Below, piece by piece: positions 11,596-21,448 of a stretch of 64,000 nt of DNA. The DNA is from Limnanthes douglasii subsp. nivea. Its lineage: Eukaryota > Streptophyta > Magnoliopsida > Brassicales > Limnanthaceae. Both the position numbers and the translations under genes were made by a program. The notes under the pieces are model-generated. The model had not been told where the DNA came from, did no database searches, and saw only the letters and a list, made by a program, of their open reading frames with translations. Positions within the stretch are counted from its first letter, which is position 1. Each line of letters starts with the position of its first letter. The stretch spans positions 120,226,771 to 120,290,770 of the forward strand of contig JAUPFV010000001.1 of the NCBI GenBank assembly GCA_036936605.1. The letters run 5' to 3'.

Positions 11596-14500
11596 ATGGA
11601 GGGCGAAACCCCTGTAGTTCAGAAAGCCCCTGTGCAGGAGATGCAATCTGTCTCTCTCAACCCTCAAGATCAACCACCATCTTCCTCAGTTCCACATATC
11701 GAGTAAGCTCCTTCTCTATACCTGTTGTTTAGTTGACGAGTAGGGGACATAATTGGATTGATAATTATATACACATCCAAATTTCCAACAATTATGTGTT
11801 GAATTATTTGCGTTGCGCTTCAAATCACTTGATTTTGGAATCAGCAAACCAATGTCGAAATGGATAATTTTAGATCGGATAGCAGTGCAAAGATTCTTTA
11901 TCTTACAAATAAATTGATTTTGCAAATGTATCATCATGTGGTATCATCGGTCATGTGTGCTGTCTTACAAATGGATTTCAAATGAATGAGCGATTTGGTT
12001 GTTAATTCAGGCTGAGTGAAGAGGATGAGAAAAGGTACCAGATTGTGAGAAGTATTGGAGAGGAGTGCCTTAAAGACGATGAGCTGAGGAATCTTCTTGC
12101 CAAGAAGCCAAACCCTATCTGCTATGATGGTTTTGAACCATCAGGAAGGATGCATATTGCCCAGGTTGGTGATCTAATACAATGGTAAAGTTATAAATTA
12201 TTTTCTCACTTTATTAGGTTTAATGAGTTAAGAAGAATCTCGTGCTTTTCCCATGATAAATTACCTTATAGGATTGGTTGATCTTGATACGTTAGAGCTC
12301 TACATACTTTTTGGTTTGATGCCTCAGTATTGATATACGTTGTTATACCTTTTCATCCTAACCTAATAGGATAGGTAACTATTGATCCATACTACCTCGT
12401 TATTTGCTGATTCATGCCGAACAGTTGAACGTGTTTGATTTAACTGCACAATTATCATTATTATATTAACAAGATTGACAATGCCTTATAGAACAAACAC
12501 AATTTTCTTGAATTCTCTTTCTTGAATTCTCCATTACTTAGTTTTTCAGTGTCACAGCAACTTAAAGGTTACTATGCATACAATACATACAATACGGATA
12601 CTTAGTTATCTAGTCTATGCTGTGAAATAAGCATCTTAGTGTCCATCTAATGTCATGTTGTGGTTTTTGCATGGCTTGATGGCTTTCTGATTCTATATTA
12701 TAATTACAGTCCAATCAAATATTTTGTAAGTCGTATAGAATATACCGTCTGCTTGATGTTTGTGTGATAACTAACTGGCTTGTCTTCGTGGCGTATTTAA
12801 TAGGGAATTATGAAGGTCATTAATGTCAACAAGTTGACCTCTGCTGGTTGCCAAGTAAAAATATGGATTGCAGATTGGTTTGCCCAATTAAACAATAAGA
12901 TGGGAGGCGACCTAAAAAAAATCGAAGTGGTTGGAAAGTACTTTATTGAAATATGGAGAGCAGCTGGGATGAATAATATCGATGATAAAGTAACTTTCCT
13001 GTGGTCTTCTGAAGAAATAAACTCTAGGGCACATGAGTACTGGCCCCTTGTTATGGATATTGCTCGTAGGAACACACTTGCCAGGGTCATAAGGTATGGC
13101 TGTACTTGGGAGTACTTAGAGGCTTATCTGTTTGGAGTTGTGTATGTAGGTTTGAGAATTTACTTGGTGCTTTTGCTTCTTCTAGGTGTTCCCAAATAAT
13201 GGGCCGTAGTGAAACAGATGACTTAACTGCAGCTCAGATTCTCTATCCGTGCATGCAATGTGCAGACATATTTTTCCTTAAGGTACTCTATTTAACATTC
13301 TATTTTGTGTTTACTCGGATTTGAGACTTTATCTGACTTGCATGATTTGGATGCTGCTCTGTATCATTATATCGTGGATTCCAAGTTGGTATTATTATAG
13401 ATCATTTCACATCATTTTTTGCCTTTACGCATCTGAATAATAGGAGCTTATTCTATGTGAAGCAATTTTTTTTGTCATTATTAGCTGAGACCAAATTTAA
13501 TATTTGAGTACTGAAAATTTCGAGACATATTGATTAATACCATATAACAAGGTTACCGATGAATTTCAAAGCTTTAAATTTTATTTCTGCATGTAAATCT
13601 TAACTTTTTTTATTAACGGTTTTATACATTTTCATGGTTTTGCAAAGCTCACTAAGCTCAAAGAAAGACTTGTAACTATCTTATTTTACAGGCTGATATT
13701 TGCCAGCTAGGCATGGATCAAAGGAAAGTCAATGTACTTGCACGAGAGTACTGTGAACAAATAAAGAGGAAGAATAAGCCTATCATCTTGTCTCACCGTA
13801 TGTCTCTGTGTCTTCTCTTCCAAGATTACTTTAGAAGTTCCTTTTCGTTGTTGGAAATTGCATTTTAAATATTACGGCTTGCAGGTATGCTTCCTGGTTT
13901 ACAGGAAGGGCAAGAAAAGATGTCAAAAAGTGATCTATCTTCTTCCATATTCATGGAGGATGAAGAGGCAGAAGTCAATGTTAAGATAAAGAAGGCATTC
14001 TGCCCTCCTAATATTGTGGAAAAGAATCCATGTCTGGAGTATGTTAAATACATCGTCCTCCCATGGTTTAATGAGTTCAAGGTGGAACGCAGTGAAAAGA
14101 ATGGCGGTGATAAGTGAGTCTGACCAACCTTGTTAAAACTCATAAATTCATTGAGATTTTAGAAACATTTATTGTATACCTGTGGCTGTGGATCGATGGG
14201 TTTAGATAAATTTCTCAGACTTCTATTATGTGGTATTTCATATCAAACTAACTTAAATCTGTTAATGTTTTGTTCATTTTTTATTTGCTTGCTTCAGGAC
14301 TTACAAAAGCTTTGAAGAAATTGTACCTGACTATGAGAGTGGGAAGTTGCATCCTGCAGACCTGAAGCCAGCTTTGACAAAAGCAATAAACACAATTCTG
14401 CAAGTAAGTGATCTTTTGCAGTGAAAAAAATTAGAGGTGAATCGCACACCATAGGAAAAACCATGTTCTGTGCATGGTCCATTCTCCTTGTCTTGACAGA

Positions 14501-15050
14501 TATTGATGACAAAGTTTCTTGTTTTATCTTAGGAAAAAAGCTATGTTTTCAAAAGCACCTGTAAATAGTAGTTAATGGTTTTGAATTAAACTGACTAGAG
14601 TGTTCATTGAGCCTAGTTTCTCAGTTTCTGTGCAAATTTGATTTACATAGATAGAATAAGTAAAATTTATATGGATTTTATTCTGGTTAGAGTCCTGTCT
14701 GTATATATGTATATTATTATTTCTTGTATCTACAGTCTATTTATTTACATGTCTGCTCAACATATTTACTTGTGTTTTGGGTGCAGCCCGTGCGTGATCA
14801 TTTCAAAAACAATGCTGAGGCTAAGAATATCCTGAAGAAAGTTAAGGTAACAAATAATGTGCACATAATTTGTCATATACCTATCCTTTCTAATAAGTTG
14901 TAAATGTTTAATTTGTCATATACCTATTCATTCTAACAAGTTGTGAATGTTTAGAGAGTTTAAAATTTTACCAAATCTGTATTTTCTTTATTCATATTTT
15001 AAGACTTCTGGTTTGTTTTTGTTTGGTAGGCTTACAGGGTCACCAAGTGA
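11596..15050 (+). CDS. TyrRS: Tyrosine-tRNA ligase, cytosolic type (nine coding exons)
   Basis: Class I synthetase that charges tRNA-Tyr. Exons with GT-AG borders: 11596-11702, 12011-12164, 12804-13093, 13186-13282, 13692-13797, 13885-14113, 14298-14403, 14787-14846 and 15030-15050 (stop). These total 1170 nt, or 389 residues, close to the length of plant cytosolic enzymes, and phases agree at every junction. The first signature is GFEPSGRMHIAQ, with the HIGH-equivalent HIAQ at residues 84-87, split from the next exon by intron 2. KMSKS is at residues 263-267 in exon 6. Other family segments are KIWIADWFAQLNNK, PCMQCADIFFL and QLGMDQRKVNVLAREY. The N-terminal 35 residues are Pro/Ser/Gln-rich and look non-catalytic. 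No organelle signal is evident from this start. No broken codon was found, so it is probably functional, the only such host gene here. It ends AYRVTK, with no EMAP-II-like extension. Confidence 0.95.
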
Positions 15051-15446
15051 TGCAGAACTCGTATGTTGTACTAGAAAGAAAGAACTCGAAACCATTTTTT
15101 GTTCATAAGTTGGGACCTTGAAGTTCCAACTTGCAAAAAACTGTTATCATTAAATTATATTTTCGGTCATTTTGATTCTTTTCTTTACCCTGGTAGACAT
15201 CTTAAATATATTTTCATTATTTTCTGTATGGAGTTTTGATTTGTACAGAAATTTAGATCTCAGCAGGGTGATATTTTCATGCATTTACGCTATAGCGGTA
15301 TAAAGAATTTCAGTCTATACTACTTAGCTATTATTATTTTAGTACTTTATAAATTACCTATTAATTTAACTTAACTTTAAATATTTGAGTACCAAATAAT
15401 CCTCCTATATTAAGTATAAGTTTCATTGGTAAATTAGAGAAGAAAG
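15051..15446 (+). other. 3' region of the synthetase gene and AT-rich DNA
   Basis: The first 190 bases are T-rich and probably the 3' UTR. No canonical AATAAA stands out, which is common in plants. The remainder is AT-rich with no coding sign. Confidence 0.5.
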
Positions 15447-16035
15447 ATGTATGAGAAAGTAAAAATAATGAGAGGTATTAAAAAGTCAAAAATGTTATGT
15501 GAAGTTATTAATTCTTTTTTAAGTAAAAAATCAGAATTATTATTAATTCCAAACAAAAGTATTACAAAAACAGGAGGGCTAGATAGCAATTACAAGATTG
15601 AAAACTTAATATTCGGTCAAATTTTCTACCTAAAATTTGGTCTGCAATTAGATTTCGCTCCGAACAGAAACGATTTGAATTTCGGAGCTTCCACTCCGCT
15701 GACATTCATTAGGCTTCAAATTTGGAGACCGTCAAATTCTTTAATCTTATATCAAGACATCCCACCACCATTAGAACTATGATTTTTCTCCGATTTTTTT
15801 TTTTAGATTTCAGAATCGATTTAGACAGAAAGTCCATAGCCTAGGTGTGTACTCTTGAAATGTGTTTGATGTTCATTGAAGGGGTTACGAGGTTTCTGCA
15901 AATCTTGATTAAAGAACAAAGAAATGCTAAAACCCCCGTCAAGTCATGGGTGTATGACACCTGTTGTATTCGTGCCACTACCTTTCCTTCGTCCCAAAAC
16001 GAGTCATTGGTGTTTTAGATAGTTACATTTTTGTC
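15447..16035. other. No recognisable gene
   Basis: A 111-codon frame (15447-15782, +) has no features I recognise and ordinary intergenic composition up to 15650, then a short GC-richer stretch. I do not claim it as a gene. The rest to 16035 is unassigned. Confidence 0.5.
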
Positions 16036-16051
16036 ATTGGCACGTGCCAAT
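16036..16051. promoter_or_regulatory. 16-bp perfect palindrome with a G-box core
   Basis: ATTGGCACGTGCCAAT reads the same on both strands and contains CACGTG, the plant bZIP/bHLH binding core. It lies about 610 bases upstream of the ATG of the PB1-like pseudogene, so it may belong to that gene's promoter. Function is inferred from the motif only. Confidence 0.5.
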
Positions 16052-16658
16052 TCACAAAAAGCTGACATGTGGCACCCCTATTGTACTCAAGTCTGTTGCA
16101 TATACGGTCACTCTTATTTTCCTTCAAAAAATATTCTTGTTCAGCTGTTTGACCTCTTTACTATTAACTTTTACTTTTTATCCAATTTTTTACTGATCTT
16201 TTTAAATTTTTACCCAAACTACTCTAATTACCCAATGTTAAACCCATTTGGTTACCGTGCCATATTTATTGAGAATAACCCGACCCGTTAATTGTTTTAA
16301 CCCAGTTCCTTTACTCACCCAATTATGAATTTCCCCCAATTTTACAACCTTAACATTTCCCTCCTCAATTCTATTCTTGGAAGCTAAAAGAACGAGCGCC
16401 AGTATCCCCATTCACTCTCTGTCACTCACCATCTCTCTCCCTCTCTCCCTTAATCACGATTTCCATAATCAAGCATTGATTCTTTTCAATGACTCACTGT
16501 CTCTCAAACCCTAGCTTACTTCGTTGTCGTCACCACCCACTGTCCGTCAAACCCTAGGTCTGTATCCTAGTTTCCTCTTTTTGAAAACCATAATTAGATA
16601 CTGACGCCTAAATTTCGAACCCAAACAAGTTCGAATCGAGGGTTTGGTTAGGGCCACA
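16052..16658 (+). promoter_or_regulatory. Promoter-like and leader-like region of the PB1-like gene
   Basis: The second half (16370-16600) is CT-rich with repeated CTCTCTC and AACCCTAG words, typical of plant 5' leaders, and ends just before the ATG at 16659. No clear TATA box was identified. Confidence 0.4.
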
Positions 16659-17399
16659 ATGGCTAAAAGTTCATACCAAGGTAGACTTCATACTATGGTC
16701 TCTGTTTGCGTTTAGTTTGTTATTCATACTTTAAGTTTTTATTCATGGTGCGTGTTCTTTGTTCTAATATGTGTTTTTTTTTATTTCAGGTGTTAACAAA
16801 CACCTTCTTGCTATCGATTACCATTATGATGGGTATTTTAGAGGAAAAAGGGTTCTAAAGTATGTTAGAGGGAAATCGACGACTATCGATTTCATCAACC
16901 CAAATAGGTTCTCTATCCTGGAGCTACATGAGATTCACTCATTGGCCGATGTAGCGGGGACTGGTGGCCACTACCAGTTTGCCTACAAGCTCCCTGGTCC
17001 TGGACAGAAAATCCAACTAATAAACAGTGACGCAGAGGCATACATGACCCAGAAGTTGGATGAAAGCAAGTTAGTGACCACATAATCAGATAGAACACCC
17101 CCTTTAGAAATCGTGTCTCCTACGAAAAGGAAAAAGAAGCCACAGACGGTACCTACAGTTGACTTAAAAGGCACCAATAGCATTGTACCTAGGAGTGAAC
17201 CTATAGATATTGGTTTGGGTCAGGGTAGAAATGCTAGTTTAGGTTAGGGTAGAGATGCTGGTTTAGGTTAGGGTAGTGATACTGGTTTAGGACAGGGTAC
17301 AAATGATGGTTTAGGTCAGGGTAGAGATGCTGGTTTAGGTCAGGGTAGTGATGCTGGTTTAGGACAGGATACAGATGATGGTTTAGGTGAGTGTCTTCC
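16659..17399 (+). pseudogene. PB1-like N-terminal domain protein, probably from a Mutator-like element (broken)
   Basis: Exon 1 (16659-16680, MAKSSYQ) ends at GT. The acceptor TTATTTCAG (to 16789) joins it in frame to exon 2, giving GVNKHLLAIDYHYDGYF. This resembles the PB1-like domain at the N-terminus of plant MuDR/Mutator-type transposases: a short His-Tyr-Asp-Gly opening, a basic loop (RVLKYVRGKS), an acidic helix region, YKLPG and LINSDAEAY. A TAA at 17083-17085 ends the frame. Coding similarity clearly continues in the same frame into a Lys-rich patch (TKRKKKPQT) and then a glycine-rich tandem repeat. Two repeat units carry TAG where sister units have CAG. No transposase core or zinc finger follows, because E2 begins at 17647. 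Assignment to Mutator is by domain resemblance; a host gene is possible. Confidence 0.55.
17211..17391 (+). repeat. 24-bp coding minisatellite (GLGQG-x-D-A repeats)
   Basis: Seven to eight units of 24 bp encode an eight-residue repeat close to G-L-G-Q-G-R/S-D-A, in the frame of the upstream pseudogene. The units alternate two variants, suggesting duplication of a 48-bp pair. Two units read GGTTAGGGT in place of GGTCAGGGT, turning Gln into stop. Confidence 0.85.
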
Positions 17400-17646
17400 C
17401 TATAGTCTTTTGACTTCAAATTTCCGGTGAGTGTCTTTTTACTATGATAAAAATGTCTGGTGAGCGTCGCTCGAATATGACGATTTTTTATAAATTTATT
17501 CCTTGATTCTTCATGTTCTAGGAACTAAATTTATCCAATTTTTCATAATCTAGGGACTTTCACCGGACATTTTAATGTCAAATGACTATATGAAAAAAAA
17601 TCGTCATAGTCGAAGAAATTTCACTAAGTAAACATATCACTTAAGA
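17400..17646. other. Non-coding stretch between the PB1-like pseudogene and E2
   Basis: It contains two short inverted matches: AAAATGTCTGGTGA near 17450 with TCACCGGACATTTT near 17560, and TATGACGATTTTTT near 17476 with AAAAAATCGTCATA near 17594. They are not nested and the order is not that of a hairpin. No gene seen. Confidence 0.4.
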
Positions 17647-20600
17647 TTAGCAGTTGTTGGGGCCCTCTGGGGGTGAGGGTGAAATTGATGACCCCAGAGA
17701 GAGCCCTGGTGTTTTGATACCAATTGAAGAAGTTGAAACCCACTCTCTGGGTGAAGGAAGAAGTGTTAAAATTGGCTCTCAGATGGCACCAAAGTTGAAG
17801 ATAAAGTTGTTGTCCTTTTTGGCACGTCACCAACATGTTTTGGCTTGGTGTAATGCTGATGTGAACGGACTGCCTACAAGTGTTATATCACACAAGTTGT
17901 CCATCCGAAGAGATGTTTCACCTGTTGTGCAAAAGAAGAGAGCTTTTTCTAAGGAGAAAGCTGGTGTAATAGTCCAAGAAGTCGACCGACTTAACAAGAT
18001 GGGGCACATAAAGGAGTCTCAATATCCTTTATGGACTGCCAACCGAGTGTTAGTTAAGAAAAAGAATGCGAAATGACGTATGTGTATCGATTTTACTGAC
18101 CTCAACAGAGCTTACCCAAAAGATCTCTATCCAGTCCCCCGGATAGATCAGTTGGTGGACTCCACATCTGGAAACAAGCTATTGTCGTTGATGGATTCTT
18201 TCTCTGGGTACAACCAGATACAGGTGGATCCGAAGGACCACGATCACACTACATTTGTTACGGATAGGGGTCTCTATTGTTACAAAGTGATGCCTTTTGG
18301 GTTGAAAAATGTTGGGGCTACTTATCAGAGGTTGGTAAACAAATCATTTGCTGATCAGATTGGAAGAAATATGGAAGTATATATCGATGACATGATGGTT
18401 AAAAGTTTAGAAGAAGAGTTGCATCTAATTGATCTTCAAGAAACTTTTTCCAACTTGACAAAGTTTAATTTAAAGTTAAATCGAGAAAAACGTGTGTTTG
18501 GGGTGCAGTTCGGAAAATTTTTGGGTTATGTAATAAGTGAAAAGGGGATACAGCCTGATCCGGACCAGCTCATTGCTCTGTTAAAAATGGACCCTCCTTG
18601 AAATATTAAAGAAGTACAAAGGTTGACAGGAAGATTGGCTGCTTTAAATTGTTTTATTTCAAGGTCTTCGGACAAATGTGCCATGTTCTTTCAGATCTTG
18701 AAAGGTGCTAAAGACTTCAACTGGTCTCCACAGTGCAGCCAGTCTTTTGATGAAATAAAAAAGCATTTGCCTTCTCCCAGAACCCTTTTTAAGCCTGTTC
18801 AAGGAGAAACACTTTATGTATACTTGACTGTGTCAGAATGTGCTATAAGTGCAGTGTTGGTAAGAGAGGTGGACAATTATCCTCGTCCGGTGTACTACAT
18901 CAGTAAGAGTCTGATAGATGCTGAAAAACGGTACCTAAAGCTTGAAAAGATGACGCTAGCCTTAGTGATTGTTGTCAGAAAAATGAGTCCGTATTTTCAG
19001 TCTCATTCCATCATTGTCCGAACATCTTTTCCCTTGAAGAATGTTCTTCAAAAAGTAGACATATCAAGCAGGATGACCAAATGGCCACTGGAGTTGGGTG
19101 ATTATGATATTGATTTTTCCCACGAACTGCTATCAAAGCTCAATCTGTTGTTGATTTCTTGGTAGAGTTTTATTTGAACTGAAGTTCTAAACAAGCTTCA
19201 GAAGAGAAAACTAAAAAAGAGTGGGTTTTAGGGACATATGGTGGATCAAGCACAATGGGTTGTGGGGCTGTGATTTGTTTAACCTCTCTATATGGTGATA
19301 AATTATACCAAGCTATATGCTTTGCTTTCAAGGAATATAACAATGAGTCTGAATATGAAGCAGCTATAGCTGGTCTTAAGTTAGTTTTTTTTCTATGTGG
19401 GGCTAAAAGAGTTAGATTGATGAGTGATTCTTAGCTTCTTATCGACCATGCTCAAGGTCAGTCTGAAGCCAACAAGGAGCAGTTGATCAAATACTTATTC
19501 GTTCTTAAATAAGTAGCAGCCAACTTCAAAAATGTTTGCTATGAGCATATTCCTAGATCGGAAAACACGCTGGCAGACTCCTTAGCAACCATAGCATACT
19601 CTGAGTCCTACCCATGGATTCATGTACAAGAATGCCCATCTATACAATCAAATCAGAACAAGGAATAGGAGGAGAGTTTAAGTGTACAAGTAGTTCAATC
19701 CAAAGATTGGAGATTTCCCCTTATTCAATACATCTCTGATGGAATTTTGCCTTAGGAGAAAGCTTTGTCAATCATAAGAGAGGTCCTTTATAAAAAGTCG
19801 TTCAACAAACCTCTCCTGCATTGTTTGGGGGCTGAAGAGTCCCAAATGGTTTTATCCAAACTACATGATGGAGAGGGATCAACACACTGTGGCTATAAAG
19901 CTCAAACCCGGAGGGTTTTATTGGTCGGATACTATTGGCCATCTATAATGGCAGATGCTAAGGAATTGGTGAAAAACGTGACTCGTGACAAAGGTATGGT
20001 AACGAAATTCATATCCAAACAGTTCCTTTGGAATCTATTTCTGAGCCAATGCCTTTTGCTCGTTGGGGACTGGATTTAGTTGGGCCTCTACCAATGGCGT
20101 CCGGAGGGTGCAGGACTATTATTGTAGCCATTGATTATTTTTCAAAATGGGTAGAAGAAGCCCCCATGGCAGGAACTACTTCGAAAACTGTTATAAAAAT
20201 TTATCTTGTCTAACATTTGTTGCAGATTTGGGGTTCCACAAAAGACAACCACATATAACCGGCCACAGTTTGATAACAAGGATATGGAGAGTTTCTGTGC
20301 CTCCAGGGGCATTCAGCATTGCTTCTCTTCTTCTTTCCACCCACAAGAAAATGGCCAAGTTGAAGTGGCAAACAAGACCATTCTGTCTGGTTTAAAAAAG
20401 AATTTAAAAGGGGCTGTAGGGAAGTGACCAAGTTATTTGCAAAAAGTATTGTGGGCAGTGGACTACTCATAGGGCTGCTACTCAAGAATATCTTTTTTCC
20501 TTGGTGTACGGGAGGGATAAAAATACTCCTATAGAAGCAACCTTACCATCATACAGGGTCCACAACTATTCCGAACAAGTCAATGAGTTGGCAATTAGGA

Positions 20601-20909
20601 GTCAGTTGGATTTAGTTGAAAAAAGAAGGGTTAAAGCTCATCTTAGAACAACCCACTATCAAGGATTGATGAGGAGCAGATTTGCTTCCAAGATCAAGAG
20701 AAGGGATTTTCAACCAGGAAATAAAGTTCTACGAAAATTTTTCTTGCGTACTAAGGAAAAACAGTTCGGTAAGTTGGTTCCGAACTGGTAAGGCCCCTTA
20801 TGAGGTCTCCAAAAAGCTTAAGCATGAGACATATAGGCTTCAAGACAAAGATGGAAGAATTCTGAAGCACCCATGGAATATTGAACATCTCAGGTTATAT
20901 CTAGAATAA
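17647..20909 (+). pseudogene. pol: E2 pol remnant: RT, RNase H, second RNase H-like domain, integrase
   Basis: RT shows SQYPLWTANRVLVKKKN, a stop (TGA, 18074-18076), MCIDFTDLNRAYPKD, then VMPFGLKN and the intact catalytic YIDDMMVKS near 18380. A second stop sits at 18599-18601. RNase H follows (LVREVDNYPRPVYYISKS). The second RNase H-like domain (about 19220-19600) has stops. In integrase, HDGEGSTHCG (19868) keeps both His, but the CxxC that should follow YYWPSIM is lost (KNVTRDKGM). The core has WGLDLVGPLP (20065), but the second catalytic Asp of TTDNGPQF is Tyr (codon 20254-20256), while the Glu in GQVEVANK remains. The protein ends with a VLRKFF-type chromo-like SH3 tail and LRLYLE. At least six stops or frameshifts are present. 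Confidence 0.9.
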
Positions 20910-20949
20910 AATTTGTGTAAATATTTACTTGTTTAAAGTCAATGTAAAT

Positions 20950-21005
20950 ATTAGGGGGCATACTCTTTCCTACCCTGGTGGTGCGGGGAGGTTTTATTGA
21001 GATGT
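20950..21005 (+). other. Conserved post-pol motif of E2
   Basis: Just after the pol stop lies AGGGGGCATACTCTTTCC, then TACCCTGGTGG and GGGAGGTTTTATTGAG. Nearly the same block follows pol in E3 (42310-42362) and, in divergent form, in E4 (35340-35293, minus). The purine run could act as an internal polypurine primer site. That is inference; conservation in non-coding sequence is the observation. Confidence 0.6.
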
Positions 21006-21448
21006 CTGGTTTTTTCAATAAAATATGATGCCTTCTTAAAACATTCGATGTGGTTTGATTACAATTCTTTTCAAGTCTTCAATTTAATACTAAGGATCTT
21101 TGACAGATATGATTAATCTGTTTGAGTGATGACCATTAAATACATGTCATCGGAGTTATTAAATACTCTCACCTTAAAGATTTTTGAAGTAAGTTAGGGC
21201 TCTTTAAACGTTAGCCATTCAAATTGAGAGCAAGTATGAGACAATGTAAAATTCGATAGATAAGCTTGTCCGGGTATGAACCGGATATCGTTACTAAAAT
21301 GCAAAAAATTCCTTGGCCATCCAAGGACTTTAAGTGTTGTGAAAGACTTATCCGGACTTAGACCGAATACAATTACAAAAATGCCTTGGCCATCCAAGGA
21401 CTTTAGTGGTTCACGAAATTAAGAAAACACAAGAGATATGTAAAAACC
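21006..21448. other. Non-coding stretch between convergent pol and aORF of E2, with repeated hairpins
   Basis: No gene. Two copies of CCTTGGCCATCCAAGG (21311-21326 and 21384-21399) sit in a roughly 70-base direct repeat. Each can fold as a 6-bp stem with a 4-base loop, and both are followed by GACTTTA. They lie where transcripts of pol and of the aORF would meet. An earlier short repeat (AAATACATGTCAT, AAATACTCTC) is near 21140-21170. Confidence 0.6.

Noticed and set aside
15447..15782. 111-codon frame downstream of the synthetase gene
   Set aside because: No recognisable domain, no promoter or splice context; treated as chance.
17234..17419. Minus-strand frame with a repeated NQHLYPDLN pattern
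   Set aside because: It is the reverse reading of the 24-bp coding repeat of the PB1-like pseudogene; the periodicity explains it.
17430..17614. Possible terminal inverted repeats of a small DNA transposon
   Set aside because: The two inverted matches are in the wrong order for a single hairpin or TIR pair and no target duplication is present.
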